Below are positions 17,038 through 25,468 of a stretch of DNA of 62,624 nt, piece by piece; the stretch's first letter is position 1; every line of letters starts with the position of its first letter. This DNA is from an uncultured Oscillibacter sp. Lineage in GTDB: Bacteria; Bacillota; Clostridia; Oscillospirales; Oscillospiraceae. Location: NCBI GenBank assembly GCA_910589315.1, contig CAJUTB010000013.1, positions 1 through 62,624 on the forward strand, in the 5' to 3' direction. Under the pieces are notes generated by a model. That model made no database searches, had not been told where the DNA came from, and saw only the letters and a program-made list of their open reading frames with translations. The position numbers and the translations under genes are program-made.

Positions 17038-18370
17038 GACGATCCAAAGCTATCTGGAAACGGTCCAGGAGCAAATCCGCTGGAAACGAGCGCGGCCGGT
17101 TCTGGTCCAGGAGCTGGAACAACACTTGGAGGACCAGCGGGACGCGTTCGTCCAAGCGGGAAACTCTTCGGAGGAAGCGGAACGCCTGGCGGTTGCCGAC
17201 ATGGGGGACCCGGTGACAGTGGGCGCGGAGCTGGACCGGATACATCGTCCCAAACCACAGTGGGGCCCGCTGGGCCTGACGTTGGCACTGGCCTGCGCAG
17301 GGGCCGTTCTGCGGGTGTTTCTCACCGCTGGCTGGGAGTTTGATTCGATCCGCCTGCCCCAAACGATTCTGGCGTTGGCTTTGGGTTCGGCCTGCCTTCT
17401 GGGAATGTACGTTCTGGACATCTCCCGTCTGGCCCGCCACGCGGGAAAACTGTACATCGCCGCGCTGGTATTGCTTGTGTCGTCCTGGTACTGGTCCCCC
17501 ACGACAGCATATGTTCCTTATTATACCCGGTATCTTCTGTTGGTGTGTCCCGTGCTTTACGTGTTCTGCCTCTATAGTTTGCGGCAGAAGGGGTGGACAG
17601 GGTTTTTCCTTGCCATCCTTGGCGGGCTTGTTCTCACGATGATTTGTATTCAGACCCCGTACCTCCAAGCTGCGGTGATGACGATGCTCACAGGTTTTGT
17701 CCTGCTGCTGTGCGCCATCCAAATGGATTGGTTCAGCATTTCCCGAAAGAAGGCCCGGCTTGCCGCGTTTGGGGCCGCCCTCGCCGTAGCGGCGGGATAT
17801 GCTTACATCCTCCTCAGCATTCCGTCCGTTTGGGCGCGCCTGCAAATAGCCATCCACCCGGAATTGGACCCGCTCTGCCGCGGATATCACGGCATTCAAA
17901 TCCGCAAGGTCTTAGAATCCGCCCGCTGGTTGGGTATTGGAACGCTGGACACAGGCGGTCAGGGTTTTGTGCGGTTTCTGCCGGAGGCCGGTAAGGATAT
18001 GCTACCCGCTACCATGGTGTATACGTTGGGCTGGCTGCCCTATTTGCTGTTGCTGGCGGCGTTGGCCGCGCTTTTGGTTTGGCTTCTGGTTCGGGGCATG
18101 AAGCAGAAGCACCAGCTGGGCCGTCTGATCGTTGTGGCGGTGTCGCTGACGCTGGGTTTCCAGCTCCTGTTCAGCGTAATTCTAAATAGCGGCATTGTCC
18201 TTTTCAGCGCACACCTGCCGCTGGTTGTGGGCAACCTCCATACCGTAATGGATATGGCGCTGACCGGCCTCGCCCTGTCGGTGTTCCGCGGAAGCTCCAT
18301 CGCCCGCGAGAAACCGGCCGCACCGGGAAGGCGCATCAAACGCATCCGCCTGCAAATCGAATACCAATAA
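17024..18370 (+). CDS. FtsW/RodA/SpoVE-like membrane protein with N-terminal permease-prefix domain
   Basis: A 448-residue protein. Residues 1-75 are a cytoplasmic prefix (QERETIQSYLETVQEQIRWKRAR and later EEAERLAVADMGDPVTVGAEL), like the prefix domains paired with PadR regulators. About ten transmembrane segments follow, with features of the SEDS family (FYLQAAVMTMLTGFVLLL and GTLDTGGQGFVRFLPEAG). SEDS proteins polymerise peptidoglycan, but activity of this shorter PadR-linked branch is not established. TTG 17024 is the likely start and overlaps padR by 14 bases. Confidence 0.85.
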   Translation: MQERETIQSYLETVQEQIRWKRARPVLVQELEQHLEDQRDAFVQAGNSSEEAERLAVADMGDPVTVGAELDRIHRPKPQWGPLGLTLALACAGAVLRVFLTAGWEFDSIRLPQTILALALGSACLLGMYVLDISRLARHAGKLYIAALVLLVSSWYWSPTTAYVPYYTRYLLLVCPVLYVFCLYSLRQKGWTGFFLAILGGLVLTMICIQTPYLQAAVMTMLTGFVLLLCAIQMDWFSISRKKARLAAFGAALAVAAGYAYILLSIPSVWARLQIAIHPELDPLCRGYHGIQIRKVLESARWLGIGTLDTGGQGFVRFLPEAGKDMLPATMVYTLGWLPYLLLLAALAALLVWLLVRGMKQKHQLGRLIVVAVSLTLGFQLLFSVILNSGIVLFSAHLPLVVGNLHTVMDMALTGLALSVFRGSSIAREKPAAPGRRIKRIRLQIEYQ

Positions 18371-18375
18371 ACGCC

Positions 18376-18417
18376 CAGGAGCGGTACAGCCCGAAAGCCG
18401 TACCGCTCCTGATTTTT
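18376..18417 (+). terminator. Rho-independent terminator
   Basis: The stem CAGGAGCGGTAC/GTACCGCTCCTG (18376-18387 and 18400-18411) is perfect over 12 bp and is followed by ATTTTTG. Confidence 0.88.
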
Positions 18418-18439
18418 GTAGGAGAAGCGTCCCCTGGTA

Positions 18440-18973
18440 TCAATCCTTATAATCATCCAGCAGCGTCTTGATAATCTCGCTGTAAAGCCGTTCCGGAGAT
18501 CGCTGAAAGCGGTCCGAAAGCGCTTCCGCCATATCCTGATGAATCACCATCAGCCGGAGGTCCATGACGCTGCCCATGTCGTCGTCCAGCGAGAGCTTGA
18601 CGGTGTACGTTCCATTCGGGCGTTTTTCGGTGGAGGTCTTCACCTGGCGGCGGCGGCGGAGCTTCCGGTTCCACTCCAGAAGGTTCCGGTCACAGCGCAG
18701 GCGCACCGAATACGGAATGCTGGACGCGCAAATCTCGCTGTTGCGCCGTCCCTTTTCCGTGATTTTATAAAGCCCCTCTTTTGTAAGCTCCAGATGTTCT
18801 GTGCGAACCAGGTCCGCAAGACAGTCGGAGAAATCGAAATAGTCAATCGCGTCGTCGCAGAGCGTCAAATCCAGCATGGTATCAAAGGGCACCGGTTCGA
18901 TGACCCGCGCCGCGATGTATAAAATCAAAAATTTGATTTCCAATTTGTCATGAATAAATCCCGGTCCCGCCAT
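18440..18973 (-). CDS. DUF4364 family protein
   Basis: A 177-residue protein of the clostridial DUF4364 family, recognised from the start MAGPGFIHDKLEIKFLILYIA and the YFDFSDCLADLVRTEHL block, which looks like a winged helix. It is likely a DNA-binding or regulatory protein, but the family has no assigned role. The start ATG 18973 is inside the gap before the divergent DUF3048 gene. Confidence 0.87.
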   Translation of the reverse strand: MAGPGFIHDKLEIKFLILYIAARVIEPVPFDTMLDLTLCDDAIDYFDFSDCLADLVRTEHLELTKEGLYKITEKGRRNSEICASSIPYSVRLRCDRNLLEWNRKLRRRRQVKTSTEKRPNGTYTVKLSLDDDMGSVMDLRLMVIHQDMAEALSDRFQRSPERLYSEIIKTLLDDYKD

Positions 18974-19119
18974 GACTGCACCTCCATCATTGCATATAAT
19001 AAATGCATTATACCCCATTCAAAGGCGGATTGTATAGAGCAAAATCGAAATTTGAAGGATTTTGCCTTGACGGTTCCCGCCGGGGTTGGTATCATAAGGA
19101 GAAGAAAGGCGGCGGTGAC

Positions 19120-20208
19120 ATGAAAAAGAAATGGTTGTCTGTGCTTTTAGCTGTTTTGCTTTTGGTATCTGCGGCGGGCTGCGGGAAAGAAGACGAAGAA
19201 ACGCCTCCCGAACCAGAGCCGGAACCTGTGGAGGAACCGGAACCTCAGCCAGAGCCGGAACCGGAACCAGAGCCTTACGTTCCGGCGGGAACAAACCCGC
19301 TGACCGGGTGTCCCATGGAGCCGGAATTTGAGCATAACCGGCCCATTGCGGTTATGCTGAACAATTTGAAAGCGGCCCAGCCCCAGCTTGGCATCTCCCA
19401 GGCGGACATCATTTACGAGGTTCCCGTGGAAGGCGGCATCACCCGAATGCTGGGCGTTTACCAGACCGTGGAGGGTATTGAACTGCTGGGAAGCGTGCGG
19501 TCCGCCCGGCCCTATTATCTGGAACTCGCCCTGGGGCACGACGCTCTGTTCGTCCATGCAGGCGGCAGCCAGCAGGCATACGCCAGCCTTCGCTCCTGGA
19601 AGGTGGACAACATGGACGGCGTAAGGGGGGCGGAGGACGCGAAAATTTTCTGGCGGGATAACGACCGCCGCAAAAACAACGGTTATGAACACAGTCTCGT
19701 CACCTCCGGCGAAAACATCCTTGCCTATCTGGAAAGCGGTCCGTTTGAAACCAAGCACGCAGAGGATTACAACAATTTTCAGACCTTCATCGAGGACGGC
19801 ACGCCATCCGGCGGCGAGAACGCCGGACACATAACGCTTCGGTTTTCCAACTACAAAACCGGAACCTTTGACTATGACGCCGCCAGCGGATGCTATCTGG
19901 TTGGGCAGTACGGCGGCGAACACATTGACGGTTCCACCGGCGGGCAGGTTTCCGCGACCAATGTGCTGGTATTGGAAACGGCGATTTCCGTCATTGATCA
20001 GGAAGGGCGGCTCGCCGTCCGCACCACCGGCGGTGGAAACGGGACCTATTTCTGCGGCGGCAAAGCGATTCCGATTACATGGAACCGGGAAAAGAGAAAC
20101 CATCCCTTTTCCTATTTCACCGCAAACGGAATGCCGCTGGAGCTGGGGCAGGGCCGCAGCTATATCTGTATCATCTCCCCCAAAACCAGCAAGCTGCAAT
20201 ATGAATAA
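19120..20208 (+). CDS. DUF3048 (YerB-like) lipoprotein
   Basis: A 362-residue lipoprotein: signal peptide with lipobox VSAAGC (Cys21 or nearby), then a Pro-Glu linker of about 30 residues (EPEPEPVEEPEPQPEPEPEP) and the DUF3048 body (PLTGCPMEPEFEHNRPIAVMLNN, LLGSVRSARPYYLELAL, SLVTSGENILAYLE). YerB-like proteins sit on the outer face of the membrane in endospore formers; no activity is proven. The ATG is preceded by GGCGGTGAC. It ends before a terminator. Confidence 0.93.
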   Translation: MKKKWLSVLLAVLLLVSAAGCGKEDEETPPEPEPEPVEEPEPQPEPEPEPEPYVPAGTNPLTGCPMEPEFEHNRPIAVMLNNLKAAQPQLGISQADIIYEVPVEGGITRMLGVYQTVEGIELLGSVRSARPYYLELALGHDALFVHAGGSQQAYASLRSWKVDNMDGVRGAEDAKIFWRDNDRRKNNGYEHSLVTSGENILAYLESGPFETKHAEDYNNFQTFIEDGTPSGGENAGHITLRFSNYKTGTFDYDAASGCYLVGQYGGEHIDGSTGGQVSATNVLVLETAISVIDQEGRLAVRTTGGGNGTYFCGGKAIPITWNREKRNHPFSYFTANGMPLELGQGRSYICIISPKTSKLQYE

Positions 20209-20213
20209 GGAGC

Positions 20214-20245
20214 AGGCGCGCCGGATGGCGCGCCTTTCTTTTCAC
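20214..20245 (+). terminator. Rho-independent terminator after the DUF3048 gene
   Basis: AGGCGCGCC/GGCGCGCCT (20214-20222 and 20227-20235) with a GGAT tetraloop, followed by TTCTTTT. Confidence 0.85.
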
Positions 20246-20321
20246 CACTGCCGGGCTGGCGCATACACTGGATTGAAAGAACTTTGTTCTTTCGCCCAGT
20301 TACTTATTAGGAGGTATTGCA

Positions 20322-20492
20322 ATGCCTGAAAAAGTCATGCCCGGTCCCGTGGAGGACCCGAATGGCATCCGTGAGGCGGTTTGCATCCATACCAGGAAAA
20401 TTTATGATTCCTGCCGTGAGGAAGATATAGCGTCTTATAAGTTCTTTCGCAAAAAAAATTTTCTGACTATTTCAAGTGGTAAACAAGGTTAA
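20322..20492 (+). pseudogene. Host gene truncated by prophage integration (5' part)
   Basis: ATG 20322 follows a strong ribosome binding site (AGGAGG, nine bases away). The first 35 codons read like an ordinary chromosomal gene, with GIREAVCIHTRKIYDSCREED, a Cys-containing pattern seen in small conserved clostridial proteins that continue with a second Cys box. From about codon 36 the frame runs into AT-rich prophage DNA (IASYKFFRKKNFL...) and stops at 20492, overlapping the 3' end of the integrase gene. I infer that the remaining 3' part of the gene lies at attR, beyond the window. Confidence 0.6.
20415..20466. other. Probable attL of the prophage
   Basis: The change from host-like GC-rich codons to AT-rich sequence occurs around 20420-20435, between the truncated host gene and the stop of the serine integrase. 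Serine integrases use short core sites next to their gene, as seen here. The two-base crossover cannot be fixed without attR or an empty site. Confidence 0.5.
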
Positions 20493-21969
20493 AAGCCGAC
20501 GGTTTTGACTTCTTTTCTTTATAATAGCGAATCGAAGCTATTACAGAATGCAACAGCGCGTTTTGCGCCGGCGGCTCGCTTGACCGGTACACATCCAGAA
20601 CATTTTGTATCTTCTTCGCCCGTTCTTTGCTGTCAAAGTTCTTCACATCTTCAATCTTCTGTTTGGCCTCTCTGCGCCGGGCTTCCAGGTCTGCGAGTTT
20701 TCTGGTGACAGCCGCCATGCGTTCCCGGAAAGTAGGAAGATCATATTCGCCCAGTTCCAGCAGCTCATACAAACGCGTTTTTTGCCGGTTTGCCAAAGAC
20801 AGCTCTTTTTCAAGGGCGCAAAGCGCGGTTTCCAAAGAGGTGGTATCCGCTTCCTGCTCAGGCGGCTCTATTTTCATTTCTTTCAAAATATCGCCCAAGT
20901 GATCAAGGACAGCATTTTCTACCAAAGAAAATTTCGCGGACGCGCAGCAGCCTTTTTTCGGACAGAGCAGGTATGGCTCGCCTTTCATGGTCATGCGCTG
21001 CATATTCCCGCCGCAGTTTCCGCACTGTACGAGGCCCGCCAGCGGGCTTTTAATGGTTCCGTCCCGTTTCGACGGCCGGTATCTGCCTTTCATAATTTCC
21101 TGTGCCCTTTCAAAAGTTTGATTGTCTATGATGGGAGGATGCAGTCCATCTGTGATCGTCCATTTTTCTCTGGGGTTGTAGATAGTAATGTGTTTCAAAT
21201 TGCCCTTTGTGTTTTTCTTGATGTGCGTTTTTTGATCCCATACAATTTTTCCGATGTAAGTCGGATTTTGGATAATCTTCGCAATGCTGCCCCGTCCAAA
21301 CTGCGGCGACCGGTGGGGCCGCGCGCCCATCGCGTTGATCTGCCCGGCAATGGAAACACATCCATATCCTTGCAGGTACAAATCGAAAATCATTCGGACA
21401 AACCGGGCCTCCGGCTCAAAGATTTCCAAGGTGGGCCGCCGGTCCACCGTAATCTTTTTGTACCCGTAGGGCGCGTTTGCTACATAGCAGCCATCCCGGA
21501 TAGAACGCTGCAAGCCGCGGCGTAGGCGTTTGTTAATGATCTTGTATTCCCGGCGGGACATAAACGTTTTGAACTCCGCCATTTCGTCGTCCATTTCGTC
21601 CGCCAGATCATACACCTTATCCGGCGTCACAATAAGCGTCCCGCTTTCCCGGAACGCGTCCAGGATGATTCCCTGATCTTTCATGCGGCCGCGGGAAAGC
21701 CGGTCCAGATCCATGCAGAGCACCGCGTCATACTGGCCCGTCTCCACCGCTTCCAACATTTTAAGCATCTGCGGGCGGGCGTACAGGCTTTCTCCGCTGA
21801 CGACCTCCGGGTAATAGTCCACGATATCCAGCCCATGCCGCTGGGCGCACTCCTTTAACCATTCCCGATGCCGGTGAAGAACCTCGTCGGTCTCCATGCC
21901 TTCCTCCATGCGGGATTTTCGCAGATAGGCCGCAGCGGTTTTGCCCAGCATATCTTTTTTATAATCCAC
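20467..21969 (-). CDS. int: Large serine recombinase (prophage integrase)
   Basis: Integrates the prophage by a serine-DNA intermediate. The 500-residue protein has an N-terminal resolvase domain (nucleophile Ser19 in AAYLRKSR, and LCMDLDRLSRGRM), a recombinase domain (about 160-290, NAPYGYKKITVDRRPTLEIFEPEARFV), a zinc ribbon (about 320-345, QCGNCGGNM with CPKKGCC) and a coiled coil near the C-terminus. GTG 21969 is preferred because GAGGTGA lies eight bases before it; a TTG at 21993 has no such site. It stands at the left end of the prophage, next to attL. Confidence 0.95.
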   Translation of the reverse strand: MDYKKDMLGKTAAAYLRKSRMEEGMETDEVLHRHREWLKECAQRHGLDIVDYYPEVVSGESLYARPQMLKMLEAVETGQYDAVLCMDLDRLSRGRMKDQGIILDAFRESGTLIVTPDKVYDLADEMDDEMAEFKTFMSRREYKIINKRLRRGLQRSIRDGCYVANAPYGYKKITVDRRPTLEIFEPEARFVRMIFDLYLQGYGCVSIAGQINAMGARPHRSPQFGRGSIAKIIQNPTYIGKIVWDQKTHIKKNTKGNLKHITIYNPREKWTITDGLHPPIIDNQTFERAQEIMKGRYRPSKRDGTIKSPLAGLVQCGNCGGNMQRMTMKGEPYLLCPKKGCCASAKFSLVENAVLDHLGDILKEMKIEPPEQEADTTSLETALCALEKELSLANRQKTRLYELLELGEYDLPTFRERMAAVTRKLADLEARRREAKQKIEDVKNFDSKERAKKIQNVLDVYRSSEPPAQNALLHSVIASIRYYKEKKSKPSAFNLVYHLK

Positions 21970-21993
21970 GAAACAATCACCTCGCTTATTCAA

Positions 21994-22021
21994 CCGCCCC
22001 GGCGGGATAACGCCGGGGCGG
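21994..22021. terminator. Strong GC hairpin between hsdR-N and integrase genes
   Basis: CCGCCCCGGCG (21994-22004) pairs perfectly with CGCCGGGGCGG (22011-22021) around a six-base loop. It lies after the leftward HsdR-N gene and before the integrase start. It has no T run on the leftward strand, so it may attenuate rather than fully terminate readthrough into the integrase gene. Confidence 0.5.
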
Positions 22022-22043
22022 GGTTTATCTTGGTTTCCTTTTC
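22019..22043 (+). repeat. 25-bp direct repeat, left copy
   Basis: This 25-bp sequence, which contains GGGGTTTATCTTGGTTTCC, is identical to 23327-23351. The two copies bracket the HsdR-N gene exactly. A third, shorter GGTTTCCTTTTCT lies at about 22053-22065, within the 3' end of that gene. Confidence 0.85.
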
Positions 22044-22049
22044 TATGTA

Positions 22050-23213
22050 TCAGGTTTCCTTTTCTAACAGGGCATTAGGGTCTGTATGCTTTGAGAAACG
22101 GCGGCTGATGACAACTTGATACATATCCTCCGCTGGTTCTATTGGCTTCAGTAGTTTTGTATACCGGCTGATAACTCCGAGCATATACCGGCTGTAATTC
22201 CCAATTTCATAGATATTTGCAAGACCACACCGAATCTCTTTTTTATCTTCGTCCGGTATGACAACAATTAGCTGAATCCCATTGACGATGAGGCGGCAAA
22301 TCCATTTCCGAACATTGCCTTTATACAAGACGGCTAAATAAGATTCCGTCTTTTTGTATGTAATATCTTCCAGATTAACATAGTTTGCAAATAGATTCTT
22401 TAAGTGATAGTATGCGTTCATCTCCGCACGTGTAGGCTTTGCCGTAGATTCCTTTACCGGCTCGGCAGATACTCCTGGGGTGGGTGGATTATCCGAGTCC
22501 TCACGCGCAAAGAGTGCAGTTTTGATTTTGTCATTCATGGTTTCACTGATGAATTCCTGCATAGAACCCTGTAATATGGGGCGGAACCGCTCCAAAACAG
22601 CCTGGGTTTTCATCCCGGAATAGACGTCCTGCAAGAAGAATCGGACAAAGTCATCCGACGGCCTTTGGAATTCTTCTGCCAGTATTCCCTTGAAGCGGCT
22701 TTGATATTTCAAGAGGGAAGCCGCGTCAAAAACTTTAGAAACGCTGAAAGTCTCTTTCCGAAATCGTTTCAATTCCTCAATCTGACTTTCTTTCATGTGA
22801 AGCAGATCGAAGTCCAGGAACGGCAGCACATCCATTTTGTTTTGATTTTCGAGGTCCGTATAAAAACGGTAGCGAACGCCGTTGGTCAGGATCGCAAATT
22901 TCGCAGGCGTGGTGGAGAAGTAGCGGAAAAGCTGGGAATCATGCTTTTCCAGGTTCCGGTTTATAGATTTCGCTTCAATGATGATAACCGGGTTACCATC
23001 TTGCAAAATGGCGTAGTCCACCTTTTCGCCCCGCTTAATGCCTACGTCGGCCACATACTCCGGGGCAAACTCCTTTGGGTCGAACACATCATAGCCCAGC
23101 AGTGAAAAGAATGGCATAATGATTGCGGTTTTCGTAGCTTCTTCGGTTTGAATGGAGTCTTTCAAGGATTCTACGCGCTTGATAAACTGGATTAAGCTCT
23201 CGTTGAATTCCAT
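22050..23213 (-). CDS. Stand-alone HsdR N-terminal-type nuclease protein
   Basis: A 387-residue protein of the type I restriction HsdR-N family without helicase domain. The PD-(D/E)xK core is intact: Asp66 in EKVDYAIL and Glu80/Lys82 in IIIEAKS. The C-terminal half (about 230-385) is a separate domain with FANYVNLEDITYKKTESYL. Such lone proteins are frequent in prophages and defence islands; an anti-phage or DNA-repair role is possible but not shown. No HsdM or HsdS is nearby. ATG 23213 follows AAGGAGAAAG. The gene lies between two copies of a 25-bp repeat, which suggests acquisition as a cassette. Confidence 0.8.
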   Translation of the reverse strand: MEFNESLIQFIKRVESLKDSIQTEEATKTAIIMPFFSLLGYDVFDPKEFAPEYVADVGIKRGEKVDYAILQDGNPVIIIEAKSINRNLEKHDSQLFRYFSTTPAKFAILTNGVRYRFYTDLENQNKMDVLPFLDFDLLHMKESQIEELKRFRKETFSVSKVFDAASLLKYQSRFKGILAEEFQRPSDDFVRFFLQDVYSGMKTQAVLERFRPILQGSMQEFISETMNDKIKTALFAREDSDNPPTPGVSAEPVKESTAKPTRAEMNAYYHLKNLFANYVNLEDITYKKTESYLAVLYKGNVRKWICRLIVNGIQLIVVIPDEDKKEIRCGLANIYEIGNYSRYMLGVISRYTKLLKPIEPAEDMYQVVISRRFSKHTDPNALLEKET

Positions 23214-23326
23214 ATTCTTTCTCCTTCTATATTCCTGCACCTGACGGGCGGTTACTCAAAATAACTTTTGTCGCAGATGCCCAGCACCAGACCTTGGTAG
23301 CGGACATCCTCCGTCATAGGCCGGGA

Positions 23327-23351
23327 CGGGGTTTATCTTGGTTTCCTTTTC
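23327..23351 (+). repeat. 25-bp direct repeat, right copy
   Basis: Identical to 22019-22043. This copy includes the last codons of the membrane-protein gene at 23333 (KRKPR and stop), so the other copy may be a duplicate of that gene's 3' end formed when the HsdR-N gene entered. Confidence 0.85.
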
Positions 23352-23887
23352 AGCGCGGATAATAATTGCTTTAGAAAACTCTTAGCCTCCGCTTCCGGCA
23401 TACGGTCAATCAACGCATTTCGTCTTCTTTCATCCGGTTCGAGCATTAAGGTTTTCATAGTAACCTGCACAGGCTTCGGCGCGTCCGCTTTTACGGGTTC
23501 AGCAGTTTGGTCATTATCTACTGTAAACGCAAGATGTCCCAAAGCGACAAGCGTACAAATTAAACACCAAAAGCTCCAAATCATCAGATCTTTATAACTT
23601 CCAGAAAAGGAAATGCCGATCAAGGCGGCCAATCCGTATAAGATGGAAATTACCACATTACCCCCAATATTACTTCCTCTGGCGGCGATAGACACGATAC
23701 CACCCACTAAAAGCAATATTGCCACAATAAAACCTGCGGACCCAGAAATTTCACCATTCTGTGTCAAGGCGTTGTATGCTCCGGCGGCGCAAGACTGAAG
23801 CGTCACAGCAAAAAACAAAACAATTGACAGAATTCCGGAGACAATTTTCCAAATCTTCATAGCAAATATCCTCTTTAGAAATTCCAA
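23333..23887 (-). CDS. Prophage membrane protein, unknown function
   Basis: A 184-residue protein with four predicted membrane segments in the first 125 residues (IVSGILSIVLFFAVTLQ, FIVAILLLVGGIVSIAA, VVISILYGLAALIGISF, LMIWSFWCLICTLVALG) and a cytoplasmic tail ending LEPDERRRNALIDRMPEAEAKSFLKQL. It is in the leftward lysogenic cluster. ATG 23887 is close to the end of the upstream gene. I do not recognise a function; such proteins near repressors sometimes mediate superinfection exclusion. Confidence 0.7.
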   Translation of the reverse strand: MEFLKRIFAMKIWKIVSGILSIVLFFAVTLQSCAAGAYNALTQNGEISGSAGFIVAILLLVGGIVSIAARGSNIGGNVVISILYGLAALIGISFSGSYKDLMIWSFWCLICTLVALGHLAFTVDNDQTAEPVKADAPKPVQVTMKTLMLEPDERRRNALIDRMPEAEAKSFLKQLLSALKRKPR

Positions 23888-23889
23888 AT

Positions 23890-24567
23890 TTACAAGCTGG
23901 ACAAGTCAAAATTCTTTGTCACTTTTTCATCGGAAAAACTGAAAAACTCCTGTATTTCAAATTCGACCATAGACGTTTCACTTGTAAGCAGGTAAGCGCA
24001 TTGAACATCAATCGTTGCACCTGGGCGCACATTCTTGCTATTGGCCCCGGAATCATAAACATCGGAATTCGCGATGACCGCAGAATCCAGCTGAATACCA
24101 TCCTGAAAAGCCTTTTCTGCTACTGCAACCATTGCACTTGTGGTATCGTCGCTGTTGTTTGTCCAAGCATATGTAATGACAATCGCCGGATGATCTTCGT
24201 AATCCCTTGCAAGGACGGCATTTTTTATTTCCACATGATATGCGCCTAAATCGCCCGAGGAAGCGGAAGGGGCAGCGGAACTAGTATCCAACTTGTAATG
24301 TTCAGGTTCTTGCGACTCATCCTTATCAGAGGTTTCTGTGTCTTCGTTGCTTTTTTGTGAAACTTGCTTGTTGTCTTTATTATTGGGGCTATAATCCGAA
24401 CGTGAAAAGATCGCGGATCCAACAAAGACAATGACAAAACAAATCATAATCCCAATAATTGGTGGTGCTTTGGAATCCCAGCGAACGGCGTTGATAATCA
24501 GCCAAATGATACAGGCAGCAAAGCCGATCAATCCAACCAGAACAATAATTGCTCCCATATTTTTCAC
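23890..24567 (-). CDS. Membrane-anchored DUF5067-like protein
   Basis: A 225-residue protein: two membrane segments at 5-25 and 37-53, an acidic Ser-rich linker (about 60-105), then a beta-rich exterior domain of about 110 residues (YHVEIKNAVLARDYEDHPAIVITYAWTNN), the style of DUF4352/DUF5067 domains. Its first 55 residues resemble those of the next upstream gene, so both share the same membrane anchor. Expressed leftward with the other lysogenic genes. Function unknown. Confidence 0.75.
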   Translation of the reverse strand: MKNMGAIIVLVGLIGFAACIIWLIINAVRWDSKAPPIIGIMICFVIVFVGSAIFSRSDYSPNNKDNKQVSQKSNEDTETSDKDESQEPEHYKLDTSSAAPSASSGDLGAYHVEIKNAVLARDYEDHPAIVITYAWTNNSDDTTSAMVAVAEKAFQDGIQLDSAVIANSDVYDSGANSKNVRPGATIDVQCAYLLTSETSMVEFEIQEFFSFSDEKVTKNFDLSSL

Positions 24568-24597
24568 TCCTACATTTCTTGTCGCTATTTTGAAATC

Positions 24598-25281
24598 TTA
24601 ATTAGTTTCTTCAAAAGGTTCCCCGGTTTCCAAGTCCAAGATCTGACTATCAAGAAGTATCCCAGAGAACATAATTTTTGCATCGTGTTCTTCGCCATCC
24701 ACATATTCAAAGGTATCAACAAACAATAAATTCCCGGAAACGGAAATTTTTGTTGTAGTGTTTAGCGTTGCGTTCCAGACTGCGTGAATTTCATCCTCTG
24801 AAGAAAACATCATCTCATAATATTCAATTGCATAATCTGCCGGAACAAGACTGGACGAAGTTCCCGCACGACGCCAATTCCCTGTAACATCATTTCGAAC
24901 AGAATCGTAGAAAAGCAACTGCATTCCGCATGGTAATGTATATGTTCCGCTTTGAATGGACTCTTTATTTTCATCGCTACTAATTGGATCTTCTAAGTCT
25001 AACACTTCTGGCGGATTATTTTGATCTTCGCCGGAGTTTAAAGGGGGGCCACTTGGAGTTGATACATTTTCTGATGGTTTTTCTATATTCTCCGCATTTT
25101 CTGATGGTATATTTGTATCTTTTGGCCTATACATAGCCGCCCCAATAAAGAACAATATCAAACACACCAGCATCCCAATTAAAGGGGGCTTCTTGGAATC
25201 ATATCGAACTGTACAGATAATGAACCAAATCAAGCAGCCAACAAAACCAAACATACCAATCATCCCCAAAAATATTGGCAT
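24598..25281 (-). CDS. Membrane-anchored protein, paralogous N-terminus to the neighbouring gene
   Basis: Start at ATG 25281 (MPIFLGMIGMFGFVGCLIWF), preceded by AAGGAGGTC, gives 227 residues. The N-terminal double membrane anchor (to about 58) mirrors the adjacent gene: both carry a W-F/L-I-I pair, a short K-PP-IGM loop and a second hydrophobic helix. The exterior part differs: Asn/Pro/Ser-rich linker, then a beta domain (YTLPCGMQLLFYDSVRNDVTG). Likely a surface protein expressed in the lysogen. Function unknown. Confidence 0.72.
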   Translation of the reverse strand: MPIFLGMIGMFGFVGCLIWFIICTVRYDSKKPPLIGMLVCLILFFIGAAMYRPKDTNIPSENAENIEKPSENVSTPSGPPLNSGEDQNNPPEVLDLEDPISSDENKESIQSGTYTLPCGMQLLFYDSVRNDVTGNWRRAGTSSSLVPADYAIEYYEMMFSSEDEIHAVWNATLNTTTKISVSGNLLFVDTFEYVDGEEHDAKIMFSGILLDSQILDLETGEPFEETN

Positions 25282-25358
25282 AAAAAGACCTCCTTGAAGC
25301 GTTATATTCAGCATCTTATCTCTACAAATTGCATTTCATTTTATATTGTAGAATTTTT

Positions 25359-25373
25359 TACAAGAATCTTGTA
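25359..25373. promoter_or_regulatory. Perfect palindrome TACAAGA-A-TCTTGTA
   Basis: Seven-base arms around a central A, in the AT-rich gap between the leftward membrane-protein cluster and a divergent small gene. It is a typical homodimeric operator shape. The protein that binds is unknown. Confidence 0.45.
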
Positions 25374-25384
25374 CAATTTATCAA

Positions 25385-25413
25385 TTGCCAAACAACCGGA
25401 ACAATAGTATTAT
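25385..25413 (+). promoter_or_regulatory. Promoter of the small gene at 25469
   Basis: TTGCCA (25385-25390), 17 bp, TATTAT (25408-25413). It points right, away from the membrane-protein cluster and into a short gene that has an excellent ribosome binding site. Confidence 0.6.
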
Positions 25414-25468
25414 TTGAATGGACAGACACATTTGTTTGATTATCGTATGTACAAAGGAGGTGTGTCTT

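Noticed and set aside
23252..23317. Leftward short frame MTEDVRYQGLVLGICDKSYFE that might be the remnant of an S24-type repressor
   Set aside because: Only 21 residues, no catalytic residues, no ribosome binding site; similarity is an impression.
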